This document shows positions 41,737 to 50,844 of a stretch of DNA of 64,000 nucleotides, piece after piece (position 1 is the stretch's first letter; every line of letters starts with the position of its first letter). The stretch comes from Candidatus Gastranaerophilales bacterium (lineage in GTDB: Bacteria > Cyanobacteriota > Vampirovibrionia > Gastranaerophilales > Gastranaerophilaceae). The DNA is taken from assembly GCA_947588745.1 (NCBI GenBank), contig CANPYW010000005.1:1-64000 (forward strand). The letters are read 5' to 3'. Made by a program: the position numbers and the translations under genes. The notes beneath the pieces were generated by a model, which was given only the letters and a program-made list of their open reading frames with translations, made no database searches and was not told where the DNA came from.

Positions 41737-44027
41737 TCTATATCAACCGGCTCTTTCAAAATTGCATTTATTGCTTCTTTAGCATTTTGTTTTACATTAT
41801 CTGATACGTTAGGAAGAATTGTGAGCTGCCTTAATACATCAACAGTTCTTTTAAATATTCTGACAAGGTCACCCTCTGAAGAATCAACCTGCTTTGCAAT
41901 ATCTTCCCATGGTGTATCAAGTATCCATTGTTCTATGAGAGGTGAATAAAAAGAATTTATGTACATTTCAGTATCTATATCATGTTCTCGCTGCAATATT
42001 GATATCTTTTTTCTTATCTCTTTTATTTTATTCAATGCTTTTCTTGAATTTTTACTGATAGGAGAACACGGGAACACTTCCGTTCTCATATCTTCCGTCA
42101 CCAATGCACATATAACAGATGCAAGTTCATAAGGTAAAAGCTCATCTAATATACCTTTTAAAATAATTTCGGATAAAAACAGTTCATTCTCCGCACGAAC
42201 CATTGAACACATTATTCCGGCATCGGTAGGACACAAATTATCCAAATAACCCATTTGTTCCAATATATCTTTATGTGCAAGAAATTTATTCCAATAGATA
42301 TCCTTTTGTTTATCAATATTTTTGCACATCTCTTTATTTCGTTTTTCATATCTTTTTATAATTTCAAGATTTTTCATGTGCTTTTTATAACTTCTGCAAA
42401 TTTCACATTGATATTTTTCCATTTCAAGTCTTATACTGCGTGTTTTTTCAGTATATTCCAAAACCTCGGGTGCCTCTTTTACACCTTTTTGCTTTGCCTG
42501 CTTTTGCAAAGTTCTCGTTAATTTTCTGAATACAATGTACTTTTCTTTTATGGCATTAAACTTCAATAAATCATCCGTACTTAAATTAAACGGACATTTT
42601 TCACTTTTTAATTTATTCAGCGTCTGTTCACAGCTTAATTGCTGTAAAATGATTGGTTTTAACCTGTCATTGGATGAAAAATAACCAAAACTCTTTAATA
42701 TAAGCTCTTTTGCCTGATTAAGCTCCAAATTTTGCAAAAGATTTAACACCATTGAATAACTCGGCGAAAAACGACTTTCCAAAGGATTGGATGAGCTTTT
42801 AACCAAATCTGCAACTTCTTCGGGACTTTGAAATTGCGTACCCATAACAACAACATAACCTATCTTATCCATTCCCCTTCTGCCTGCACGTCCCGACATC
42901 TGCAAAAATTCATTTGCAGTCAGCATTCTGTGTCCGGAATCGGTTCTTTTGCTTATTGCAGAAATAACGGTTGTTCTTGCGGGCATGTTAATTCCAGCCG
43001 CAAGAGTTTCTGTCGCAAATACAACTTTTATTAATCCTTTTTGGAATAATCTTTCAACAAGAAGTTTCCACGCAGGAAGCAGCCCTGCGTGGTGAGAAGC
43101 CACCCCGTTATATAAATATTCCAAATTTTTATTATTTTCCAAATATGTATGTTCTTTTAAGAACTCTTGAATTTCGAGTCTTATTTGCTTGGCTTCGTCG
43201 TCGGTAATTAAATGTAAATCCGAACATTTTTCCATATTTTCATCGCATTTTTTGCGTGAAAACGTAAAAAATATAGCTGGAAGCATGTTTTTATTATGCA
43301 AAACATTTATAACATCCTTTACCGTATTACGCCTTTTAGCCTGACGAGAATAATAGCTCATCTTTTTTTCAGGTTTTATTTTTCTGTTGAGTTTTCCGTC
43401 CGGAGTTAATAAAGATAATATTTCTGTAGGTTTCGAAGAATCAAAATAATAATGTCTTAAAGGAACGGGTCTGAAATCGGTATAAATAAGTTTTGTATTT
43501 GAATGAACAGTATTAATCCAATCGCATAACTGTTGAGAATTAGCAATAGTAGCACTTAAAGCAATAATTTGAATACTGTTCGGACAATATATAATACTTT
43601 CTTCCCAAACCGTACCCCGCTGTTCATCATTCATATAATGAACTTCATCAAGCACAACATACTTAACGTCACGCAGATTATCTTTCAAAGAACCGAAATT
43701 AGTTCCGTAGAGCATATTTCTGAACACTTCGGTTGTCATAACAACAATAGGTGCTTCTCTGTTTATGGAGGTATCACCGGTTAAAAGACCTACATTTCCT
43801 TCTCCGTATTTACGTCCGAAATCATAAAACTTTTGATTAGACAAGGCTTTTAGAGGCGTAGTATAAAATAAACGTGTATTTTCTTCCAATGCTCTATGTA
43901 TTGCGTGTTCTGCTATACAAGTCTTGCCTGCCCCCGTAGGTGCACAGACAACAATGCTGTTACCGGCATTTATACTTTCAACCGCTTCTTTTTGAAAATC
44001 ATCCAGTTCAAAATCAAACTTAAACAA
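41733..44027 (-). CDS. Ski2-like DEAD/DEAH-box RNA helicase
   Basis: This 764-residue helicase has Walker A APTGAGKT (29-36), motif Ia TTPLKALSNQK, Walker B VVLDEVHYM (DEVH), motif III ALSATIAN and motif VI QMSGRAGRRGMD, the last two being typical of the Ski2/Mtr4 family. A winged-helix and a C-terminal DSHCT-like domain follow (about 570-760). Cyanobacteria carry similar proteins. It probably unwinds structured RNA during decay or ribosome processing. It overlaps the convergent XRE gene end by 4 bp and follows aroF by 2 bp. Confidence 0.88.
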   Translation of the reverse strand: MFKFDFELDDFQKEAVESINAGNSIVVCAPTGAGKTCIAEHAIHRALEENTRLFYTTPLKALSNQKFYDFGRKYGEGNVGLLTGDTSINREAPIVVMTTEVFRNMLYGTNFGSLKDNLRDVKYVVLDEVHYMNDEQRGTVWEESIIYCPNSIQIIALSATIANSQQLCDWINTVHSNTKLIYTDFRPVPLRHYYFDSSKPTEILSLLTPDGKLNRKIKPEKKMSYYSRQAKRRNTVKDVINVLHNKNMLPAIFFTFSRKKCDENMEKCSDLHLITDDEAKQIRLEIQEFLKEHTYLENNKNLEYLYNGVASHHAGLLPAWKLLVERLFQKGLIKVVFATETLAAGINMPARTTVISAISKRTDSGHRMLTANEFLQMSGRAGRRGMDKIGYVVVMGTQFQSPEEVADLVKSSSNPLESRFSPSYSMVLNLLQNLELNQAKELILKSFGYFSSNDRLKPIILQQLSCEQTLNKLKSEKCPFNLSTDDLLKFNAIKEKYIVFRKLTRTLQKQAKQKGVKEAPEVLEYTEKTRSIRLEMEKYQCEICRSYKKHMKNLEIIKRYEKRNKEMCKNIDKQKDIYWNKFLAHKDILEQMGYLDNLCPTDAGIMCSMVRAENELFLSEIILKGILDELLPYELASVICALVTEDMRTEVFPCSPISKNSRKALNKIKEIRKKISILQREHDIDTEMYINSFYSPLIEQWILDTPWEDIAKQVDSSEGDLVRIFKRTVDVLRQLTILPNVSDNVKQNAKEAINAILKEPVDID

Positions 44028-44029
44028 TA

Positions 44030-45073
44030 TTATACCTTCATAAGATGTTTATTATCGTAATCAATTCTTCCTATTAATTTATTAAGACGTCTTGCAACAT
44101 CTTTAAACATAGGAATATTTAAACTTTGTGCACCGTCTGATGAGGCATTTTCAGGGTCATGATGAACCTCTATCATAACGCCATGTGCACCCACTATTAA
44201 ACCGGCTTTTGCCATTGGTTCTATTAAATAGCGTCGTCCCGTACCATGGCTCGGGTCAACGATTACCGGAAGATGCGAATACTTTTTAATGACGGGGACA
44301 GCCGCAATATCCAGTGTATTTCTCGTTGCACTGTTATCAACGCCTTTTATACCACGTTCACACAATATAACTTTATCGTTTCCGTTATACATAATATGCT
44401 CGGCAGCGAGTAAAAATTCTCTTAAAGTAGCCGCAGCACCTCTTTTTAGGATTACCGGTTTGCTGCATTTGCCGACTGCTTTTAACAATTTGAAATTTTG
44501 CATATTTCTTGCCCCTATTTGAATTACATCGGCATATTGGCAAACCAGATCCAAATCCATAGTATCCATTAATTCTGTTACAATCAAAAGTCCTGTTTTT
44601 TCTCTTGCAATTGCAAGATATTCAAGTGCTTTTTCTTCCAGCCCCTGAAAATCATAAGGAGAAGTTCTCGGCTTAAAAGCACCACCTCTTAAGAAATGAC
44701 AGCCCATTTCTTTAGCCGCATCGGCAACTCGCAAAAGTCCGTCCAAATCTTTCTCCACACTGCAAGGGCCAACAATTAATACGGGCTTTTCATTTCCACC
44801 TATACGAACTCCGTTTGAAAATTCTATTACCGTATCTTCCTGTTTACCTTCTCTTGAGGCCAATTTATAAGGTTCTTGAATAAGCTTAACACTTCTTACA
44901 CCTTCATAAGATTGAAAAGAATGCGGTTCAATAAGTCGTTTATCACCTATTGCTGCAATAACAGTCATAACATCGCCTTTATTTAAAACCGTTTTAAAAC
45001 CTTTATTGTGTAATGCTCTTTCTACGGTTTCTATCTGTTCTTTTGTAGCCGAAGGCTCCATTATAATAATCAT
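44030..45073 (-). CDS. aroF: 3-deoxy-7-phosphoheptulonate (DAHP) synthase
   Basis: This 347-residue enzyme condenses phosphoenolpyruvate and erythrose-4-phosphate, the first step of aromatic synthesis. An N-terminal ferredoxin-like/ACT-type domain (about 1-70) precedes the TIM barrel with PVLIVGPCSVEK, FLRGGAFKPRTSPYDFQG, IQIGARNMQNF, ILKRGAAATLREFL and PVIVDPSHGTGRR. This arrangement (type I-beta, AroF/AroG of Thermotoga type) lets aromatic amino acids inhibit through the N-domain. GAGGAAAAT precedes the ATG. Confidence 0.95.
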   Translation of the reverse strand: MIIIMEPSATKEQIETVERALHNKGFKTVLNKGDVMTVIAAIGDKRLIEPHSFQSYEGVRSVKLIQEPYKLASREGKQEDTVIEFSNGVRIGGNEKPVLIVGPCSVEKDLDGLLRVADAAKEMGCHFLRGGAFKPRTSPYDFQGLEEKALEYLAIAREKTGLLIVTELMDTMDLDLVCQYADVIQIGARNMQNFKLLKAVGKCSKPVILKRGAAATLREFLLAAEHIMYNGNDKVILCERGIKGVDNSATRNTLDIAAVPVIKKYSHLPVIVDPSHGTGRRYLIEPMAKAGLIVGAHGVMIEVHHDPENASSDGAQSLNIPMFKDVARRLNKLIGRIDYDNKHLMKV

Positions 45074-45086
45074 ATTTTCCTCTTTT

Positions 45087-46091
45087 CTAAACTGCAGTTT
45101 TTTCTGTTTTCGGCTCTAAAATTGTATTCAAGCACGACTTAGCAACAACCGTTCCGGGCAAAATAATTGAATTTTCTACTGTAACATTATCTTTTACAAT
45201 TATATTATCCCATAAAATACTATTTATAATTTTAGAATTTGAGCCTACTATGCAATTATTACCGATAACACTATTACCAATAAATTCAGACTTAAATTCC
45301 GATTTAAAATTAGTGCCTGTTACATACTTTCCGTTTTTAGTATTATACACTTTCGGAATATATGATGACACAATCCCGTCCAATAGTTCAATATTAGACT
45401 TTTTATACTGTTCAATAGAACCAATATCAGACCAATAGCCATTTAATACATAAGTATTAACGGGAATATTATTTTGCATTAACAGCGGAAAAACATTTTT
45501 AGCGAAATCGAAAAAGGTATTAACGGGAATATAATTAAATATATCGTAATGAAAGATATAAATACCCGTATTTGCAAGATTTGATTTTGCAAGCTCAAAC
45601 GCCGGTTTTTCTTGAAAACTTTCAACAAATCCGTTTTTATCGGGAACAACTATCCCATATTTATGAATTTCACTATCTTTAACTTCCTTAATAACAATAG
45701 TTGCTATAGCCTGTGATTTTTTATGCGATTTATAAGCCTCATGAATATCAATATCCGTTAAACCGTCACCAGACATTACAATAAAATCATCATCCTTTTC
45801 AAAAAAGAATTGACATTTTTTCACTCCGCCTGCTGTTCCCGACAATTGGTCTTCTTTAATAAATTCAAAATTAATTCCCCAATTATTTTCCGAAAAATAG
45901 TTTATAATCTGATCGGATTTGTAATGCGTATTTGCAACTATATCAGTAATCCCTTGCGACAATAAATGTTTTGAAAGAAGTGCCATTGCTGGAATATTCC
46001 CGATTGGAACAAGAGGTTTTGGAACAATACTAGATAGAGGTTCCAATCTTGAGCCGACTCCTGCTGCCATTATCATTGCTTTTTTTAACAT
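45087..46091 (-). CDS. Sugar nucleotidyltransferase (mannose-1-P guanylyltransferase / glucose-1-P type)
   Basis: This protein of about 334 residues has an N-terminal nucleotidyltransferase domain with MIMAAGVGSRLEPLSSIVPKPLVPIGN (split across about 4-30), FIVMSGDGLTDID (Mg2+-binding Asp) and NTGIYIFH. A C-terminal left-handed beta-helix (about 240-320) has repeated IVGSNSKIINSILWDNIIVKDN-type hexapeptides. It activates a sugar-1-phosphate for glycan synthesis; GDP-mannose or dTDP/UDP-glucose cannot be told apart. The ATG at 46091 has GGA 7 nt upstream. Confidence 0.85.
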   Translation of the reverse strand: MLKKAMIMAAGVGSRLEPLSSIVPKPLVPIGNIPAMALLSKHLLSQGITDIVANTHYKSDQIINYFSENNWGINFEFIKEDQLSGTAGGVKKCQFFFEKDDDFIVMSGDGLTDIDIHEAYKSHKKSQAIATIVIKEVKDSEIHKYGIVVPDKNGFVESFQEKPAFELAKSNLANTGIYIFHYDIFNYIPVNTFFDFAKNVFPLLMQNNIPVNTYVLNGYWSDIGSIEQYKKSNIELLDGIVSSYIPKVYNTKNGKYVTGTNFKSEFKSEFIGNSVIGNNCIVGSNSKIINSILWDNIIVKDNVTVENSIILPGTVVAKSCLNTILEPKTEKTAV

Positions 46092-46112
46092 ACTTAATTC
46101 CAATCCTGCTAA

Positions 46113-47474
46113 TTAAAACGGAAACTTATTGCCAAAATTTTTAGGAATTTTTATTTTCCCTTTTTTCATTTTCTGTTTAATATCAGAAAAACCTTTCATT
46201 ACCTTTCTCATTTGATTAAATTGAGAAATTATTTGATTAACCTCGTGTATGGGAATACCCGACCCGGCAGATATTCTGCGTTTACGTGAAGTATTTATTA
46301 TATTAGGATTTGCTCTTTCTTCGGGTGTCATACTCGATATAAAAGATTCTATTCTTTTAAGCTGTTTTTCACCCTCAGTCGCAATTGTTTCTTTTGTATC
46401 TTTGTTCAATCCCGGTATGGGAAGCATACCTAAAATATTATCTATTGAGCCGAACATTTTCATTTGTTTCTGCATATTGAGAAAATCATTGTATGAGAAC
46501 TCGGCTTTTTCCATTTTCTTTTCAAATTCTTTAGCCTGTTTCTCATTAAAAACTTCCTGTGCTTTTTCAACAAAAGAAACTATATCACCCATTCCAAGTA
46601 TTCTGTCTGCCATTCTTTCGGGATAAAAATCCGATAAAGCCTCAAGCTTTTCCCCCATACCCGTAAGTTTAATAGGTTTGCCGGAAGAATGAACGACACT
46701 TAATGCCGCACCGCCTCTTGAATCACCATCCAACTTCGTAAGCACAATACCCGTTATATCAAGCTGAATATTGAAATTTTCCGCAACACTCACAGCTTGC
46801 TGACCGAGCATTGAATCTATTACAAGAAGTTTTTCCTGCGGTTTAAAAGCCCTATCTATCAAAAGAAGTTCGGCCATCATATCATTATCAATCTGCAACC
46901 TGCCTGCCGTATCAATAATTACGACATTATATCCATTATCTTTTGCATAATCCAAAGCCTTTTGTACAATATCCTGAACATCTTTAGAACCGTCAATCGT
47001 AAAGACAGGAGTTTGAATTTGTTCACCAAGCGTTTTAAGCTGAGTAATTGCGGCGGGTCTATACACATCTGCCGCAACAAGCAAAGGATTTTTGCCGTCT
47101 TTTTTTAATTTAACCGCTAATTTTGCGGCGGAAGTTGTTTTTCCTGAGCCTTGAAGCCCTAAAAGCATTATTAAAGAAGGATGCCCGGTTAAATTCAAGG
47201 GTTTGTTTTCATTGCCCAATATGTTAACGAGCTCATCATGGACTATTTTAACAAGCTGCTGTGTAGGATTAACACCTTTTATTACATCTTCTCCGAGTGC
47301 TTTTTCTCTCAGATTAGACATAAATATTTTAACAACTTTCAAGCTGACATCCGCATCCAAAAGTGCACGCCTGACTTCCCTTAAAGCTTCAGTCATATTT
47401 TCTTCGGTTAAAGTTGCATTCCCTGAAGTCTTTCTTATAATTTCTTGTAATTTATCGGACAAATTATCAAACAT
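46113..47474 (-). CDS. ffh: Signal recognition particle protein Ffh (SRP54)
   Basis: This 453-residue GTPase has an N domain (about 1-90), a G domain with GLQGSGKTTSAAKLA (about 107-121), DVYRPAAI, DTAGRLQID and TKLDGDSRGG, and a Met-rich M domain (about 300-440) that contains RKRRISAGSGIPIHEVNQII, the 4.5S RNA-binding loop. It targets membrane proteins co-translationally with FtsY. Length and motifs are normal. Confidence 0.97.
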   Translation of the reverse strand: MFDNLSDKLQEIIRKTSGNATLTEENMTEALREVRRALLDADVSLKVVKIFMSNLREKALGEDVIKGVNPTQQLVKIVHDELVNILGNENKPLNLTGHPSLIMLLGLQGSGKTTSAAKLAVKLKKDGKNPLLVAADVYRPAAITQLKTLGEQIQTPVFTIDGSKDVQDIVQKALDYAKDNGYNVVIIDTAGRLQIDNDMMAELLLIDRAFKPQEKLLVIDSMLGQQAVSVAENFNIQLDITGIVLTKLDGDSRGGAALSVVHSSGKPIKLTGMGEKLEALSDFYPERMADRILGMGDIVSFVEKAQEVFNEKQAKEFEKKMEKAEFSYNDFLNMQKQMKMFGSIDNILGMLPIPGLNKDTKETIATEGEKQLKRIESFISSMTPEERANPNIINTSRKRRISAGSGIPIHEVNQIISQFNQMRKVMKGFSDIKQKMKKGKIKIPKNFGNKFPF

Positions 47475-47534
47475 AATTAAATTCTACTATAAAAATCGTA
47501 TATCGTACCAATGATTTAAAAATTGTATCAGTTC

Positions 47535-48563
47535 TTAATTAATATCGTTCCTATAACCTTTTGTTTGAGAAACTTTTCTGCCTGCTGTTTCTATTTTTAA
47601 TTTTATACAATCAATACATTTTAAAGGAGAGTCGTTTATACATATTTTATCGGGATATATTTCATAATATTTTCGGTATTTTCCGATAGTCATATTCGGC
47701 ATTACAACATTGGCACCGGAATTTAGTGCAATAATTCTTCCGTTTTTTCTGATTGTTTCCATTGCAGTGGTAGCGGGAATATTAATATCGGGCAAAACAA
47801 GCCTTGTTACCGCCATTACTTTTAACGCCATATCAAAATTATCTTTGCTTGCATCTTTTAAAGGTGTTTCGGGGTGGGGAATTAAAGGGCCTATTCCCAC
47901 CATATCGGCATTTAATTCTTTAAAAAACAATATATCTTCGGCAAGAGAAGATATTGTCTGATTGGGAAGCCCGACAAGAACACCCGTTCCGGTTTCGTAG
48001 CCCAATTTTTTTAAATTATATAAACACTCAAAACGATTATCTATACTCATTTTAGGATGTAAAGCTCCGTATAAATTTCTGTCTGTGGTTTCTATTCTTA
48101 AAAGATACCTTTCAACACCCGCTTCTTTTAAGATTTTATACTCTTCAAAAGTTCTTTCGCCTATACTTAAAGTGATTACGACATCATTTTTTCTGAGATT
48201 TTCTATTATACGACAAAGCCTGTCAACGGTATAATATGAGTCCTCCCCGCTTTGCAGCACAAGAGTTTTATACCCCGCATTAACCGCATTCTGAGCCGAT
48301 AAAAAGATTTCTTCGTCACTTAAACGATATCTTTCGACTTTTTTATTTTCGCTTCTGAGTCCGCAGTAATAACAACTGCGTCCGCATATATTGCTGAACT
48401 CAATCAATCCTCTAAGATGAACATTATTTCCTTTATATTTTTCACGCACTTCATCAGCCGCTTTACAAAGCAAAATTCCGTCTGAATTTAAAAGTTCGAT
48501 AATGTCGTCTTTGGAAAGACTATGTTCCGTTTTGGCTTTTTCTAATAATTTCCCGATTTTCAC
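47535..48563 (-). CDS. hydE: [FeFe]-hydrogenase H-cluster maturase HydE
   Basis: This 342-residue radical SAM enzyme helps build the diiron subcluster of [FeFe]-hydrogenase. It shows IEFSNICGRSCYYCGLR (C-x3-C-x2-C, about 55-71), VLQSGEDSYYT, RIETTDRNLYGALHP and GVLVGLPNQT, which fit HydE rather than BioB or PylB. A Cys pair (CIDCIKL) near the C-terminus may hold the second cluster. The GTG start lies 6 nt after TATAAT of a GTGACA-17-TATAAT promoter, so the mRNA is probably leaderless. It implies that hydG, hydF and a hydrogenase lie elsewhere. Confidence 0.92.
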   Translation of the reverse strand: MKIGKLLEKAKTEHSLSKDDIIELLNSDGILLCKAADEVREKYKGNNVHLRGLIEFSNICGRSCYYCGLRSENKKVERYRLSDEEIFLSAQNAVNAGYKTLVLQSGEDSYYTVDRLCRIIENLRKNDVVITLSIGERTFEEYKILKEAGVERYLLRIETTDRNLYGALHPKMSIDNRFECLYNLKKLGYETGTGVLVGLPNQTISSLAEDILFFKELNADMVGIGPLIPHPETPLKDASKDNFDMALKVMAVTRLVLPDINIPATTAMETIRKNGRIIALNSGANVVMPNMTIGKYRKYYEIYPDKICINDSPLKCIDCIKLKIETAGRKVSQTKGYRNDIN

Positions 48564-48569
48564 AAATAT

Positions 48570-48601
48570 ATTATAAAAGAGGCAACAATTATTGTCACCT
48601 C
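48570..48601 (-). terminator. Terminator hairpin overlapping the hydE promoter
   Basis: The stem GAGGTGACAA/TTGTTGCCTC (10 bp with two G-T pairs, 3-nt loop) followed by TTTT ends the multidomain gene upstream. The same bases contain the hydE -35 (GTGACA, 48598-48593) and the -10 (TATAAT, 48575-48570). Confidence 0.65.
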
Positions 48602-48625
48602 ATTTTATGGTATTATATACATTTA

Positions 48626-49732
48626 TTAACTTGCGGCACTTCTCCTTGCCGGGCGATGAATCATTCCTGCTCTTTTCGCATATTCCTGAAGTTTTACCAT
48701 TTGCTCGTTTGAAATATAGCCTTTATCAACCAAATTCTCCCAAGAATCCGGATGTACCAATCTTTGTAATTTTCTGTAAGTTTTTACATCGTAAGGATTT
48801 TCGAATAATTGTTTTTCAAGTTCTACGGCTTTCTTTAATGCTTCATCATACGAATTTTGAGCGGATTTTGCGGCATCCGAGAAATTTTTCGCCGTACTTT
48901 TTGCAGTATTTGAAGTTGCATTCGTGGTATTTCCCAAGTTGTTTGCAGCACTTTCAACATTTTGTTCCAATTTTGCGGCGGATTTTAATCCGTCATCAGT
49001 TGAAGCGGCAGCGGATTTTATTCCGTCATCCGTTGAAACGGCTGCACTTTTTATGGCATCATCCGTCGAATTTAATACCGTGGAAGCATTCGAGGAAGAA
49101 TTTGCCGCAGCGGACACGGTATTATCACATTCCGAAACAACAAGTCCCGTTTCTTTAACAGTTGTTAAAGCAGCCCTGGCTGAAGCGATTTGAGCCGCAC
49201 TCATATATCCCAATGCGACATTTTCCGCAACTTCAACCGTTGAACCTCCGATTTTTTCAATTGCTTCACGAGCTTGAGCATCGGTAGTTGCCGATTGAAC
49301 TTCTTTAAATGCTTCAATGCCGTTTTTAACGGATTTTGCACCATTAATTACGGCACAACCTAAACCTGCGGCACCTGCTACCGCTAAAGCAGCCGGCCCA
49401 AACAAAAGAGTTGCACCTACAGTTAAACCAACCACCCCTGCTGTTATACCCAATGTTTTAACGGGATTGGATTTTACGGCATTTATAACACCCGTAACCT
49501 GCCCTTTTAACTTCTTTCCCGCACCGGAGAAGAAAGCTCCCGCTTTTTCTTTAAATGAGATTTTTCCGTCATCTTTTCCGTCTTTACATTCGGAATTAAC
49601 TTTAGAATTGTTAACATAAATATCGGAAAAAGCTTTGAATACATCAGAGGAACGGTTCATATTCCTTTGAACATTTTTTATTTGTTCGTAAGTAACCGCT
49701 TTTTTACTTTGTACGTCAGAAACAAATCCCAT
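48626..49732 (-). CDS. Lineage-type multidomain protein: EF-hand-like loop, glycine-rich helix, tandem repeats, HPD motif
   Basis: This 368-residue protein is unknown to me. Visible elements in order: an EF-hand/dockerin-like loop DGKDDGKISFKE (51-62, with D1, D5, G6, I8 and E12 of the loop pattern); a hydrophobic Gly/Ala-rich hairpin (about 92-135) able to insert in membranes; a Ser/Asn/Ala-rich region with three tandem 10-residue STDDxIKSAA units (about 213-247); and a C-terminal helix-HPD-helix YRKLQRLVHPDSW (319-331), like helix II and the loop of J domains. The combination suggests an exported or envelope-interacting protein, but no signal peptide is seen. GGAGAAAGG precedes the ATG. Confidence 0.6.
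   Translation of the reverse strand: MGFVSDVQSKKAVTYEQIKNVQRNMNRSSDVFKAFSDIYVNNSKVNSECKDGKDDGKISFKEKAGAFFSGAGKKLKGQVTGVINAVKSNPVKTLGITAGVVGLTVGATLLFGPAALAVAGAAGLGCAVINGAKSVKNGIEAFKEVQSATTDAQAREAIEKIGGSTVEVAENVALGYMSAAQIASARAALTTVKETGLVVSECDNTVSAAANSSSNASTVLNSTDDAIKSAAVSTDDGIKSAAASTDDGLKSAAKLEQNVESAANNLGNTTNATSNTAKSTAKNFSDAAKSAQNSYDEALKKAVELEKQLFENPYDVKTYRKLQRLVHPDSWENLVDKGYISNEQMVKLQEYAKRAGMIHRPARRSAAS
48970..49078 (-). repeat. Tandem 30-bp coding repeats
   Basis: Three imperfect 30-bp units encode STDDxIKSAA-type decapeptides. Identity between units is high but not perfect, so they could expand or contract by slippage. Confidence 0.7.
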
Positions 49733-49845
49733 ATTTTCCCTTTCTCCTTTGGAAAAAATTTAATACATAATTAAATAAAAAAATTTTTCTTACAGAATTG
49801 ATATAAAAGAAATTTTTGTAAATTTTTATTTCAAAAAAATAGTTC

Positions 49846-49874
49846 TTCATTTTTTGATAATTATATGCTAATAT
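49846..49874 (+). promoter_or_regulatory. Candidate promoter of the ATP synthase operon
   Basis: TTCATT (49846-49851), a 17-bp spacer and TAATAT (49869-49874) with an upstream TGc extended -10 lie about 28 bp before the atpB ATG. AAGGAGAA is the ribosome binding site. The rest of 49733-49845 shows nothing but A/T-rich DNA. Confidence 0.4.
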
Positions 49875-49901
49875 ACTTATAGCTCTTTAAGGAGAATATT
49901 T

Positions 49902-50576
49902 ATGGGCGAACATTGGGCAGGTTATATAGGTAATTTTCACGTTCACTGGGATACATTAATAACAATGTGGTTTGCAATGATTGTTGTTATTACGTTTTCT
50001 TTTATAATGACACGAAATTTATCCGTAATACCAAACAAATTACAGGCAATCGGCGAAAGTATAATAAAATTTTTTCTCGGAAATCTATCCGAAATTAAGA
50101 ACGGAGAAAAGCACATACCCATTGTTGCTTCATTATTCTTATTTATTTTAACCGCAAACCTTATGGGGCAATTACCGTTAAGATTAATACATCTTAAGCA
50201 GGGAGAATTGGCTTCACCCACAAATGACATAAATTTAACGGCAGCACTTGCGGTTTTGGTATTATTATATTACCTTTTACAAGGTTTTAAAGAAAAAGGA
50301 ATTAAATACATATACCATGGTTTAAGTATAACGGGGATTATTACAACATTGGTAGACCTGCTTGAAATGATAACAAGACCTTTGAGTCTTGCACTTCGTT
50401 TATTTGCAAACATACTTGCAGGAGAGATACTTGTATCAGTTGTAATGGGTCTTATAGCAATTATAGCTCCCGTACCTGTCATGCTTTTTGAAATATTCGT
50501 GGCATTTATACAGGCGTTTGTATTTATGATGCTTACAATAGCATATATAACATCAGCAGTTTCTAATGAACATTAA
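49902..50576 (+). CDS. atpB: ATP synthase F0 subunit a
   Basis: This 224-residue proton half-channel subunit has about five membrane helices. The penultimate helix holds the essential Arg in SLALRLFANILAGE (about 165-178), and the last helix contains FEIFVAFIQAFVFMMLTIAYI. It works with the c-ring to convert proton flow to rotation. It is the first gene of the operon; no atpI-like gene precedes it. A good AAGGAG site is present. Length is slightly shorter than typical cyanobacterial a subunits (about 240-250). Confidence 0.96.
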   Translation: MGEHWAGYIGNFHVHWDTLITMWFAMIVVITFSFIMTRNLSVIPNKLQAIGESIIKFFLGNLSEIKNGEKHIPIVASLFLFILTANLMGQLPLRLIHLKQGELASPTNDINLTAALAVLVLLYYLLQGFKEKGIKYIYHGLSITGIITTLVDLLEMITRPLSLALRLFANILAGEILVSVVMGLIAIIAPVPVMLFEIFVAFIQAFVFMMLTIAYITSAVSNEH

Positions 50577-50592
50577 TTGAAAGGAGAATAAA

Positions 50593-50835
50593 ATGGATGA
50601 AATAAAAACAATATCCGATTTGGCACAGTTAGGTGCAGGTCTTGCAATAGGTTTGGCAGGTTTAGGTGCAGGTCTTGGTATAGGAGTAGGTTTAAAAGGT
50701 TTAATGGAAGCGGTAGCAAGACAGCCTGAAGCAGCAGGTAAAGCCGTAGGGTTTTTCCTTTTGGGTGCAGCCTTAGCCGAAGCTTGTGCATTGTACGCAC
50801 TTGTTGTGGCTTTAATGTTAATAGGTAAAATATAG
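50593..50835 (+). CDS. atpE: ATP synthase F0 subunit c
   Basis: This 80-residue hairpin has two Gly/Ala-rich helices joined by the conserved ARQPE loop (42-46). The ion-carrying carboxylate is E63 in LAEACALYAL. Residues that bind Na+ in Ilyobacter (Gln32, Ser66) are replaced here by Ile30 and Cys65/Ala-type residues, which points to proton coupling. It forms the rotating ring. AAAGGAG precedes the ATG. Confidence 0.97.
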   Translation: MDEIKTISDLAQLGAGLAIGLAGLGAGLGIGVGLKGLMEAVARQPEAAGKAVGFFLLGAALAEACALYALVVALMLIGKI

Positions 50836-50844
50836 GCTTAGATT

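Noticed and set aside
48970-49078. CRISPR-like array
   Set aside because: The repeats are directly adjacent 30-bp coding units in frame, with no spacers. No CRISPR array was seen elsewhere in the window.
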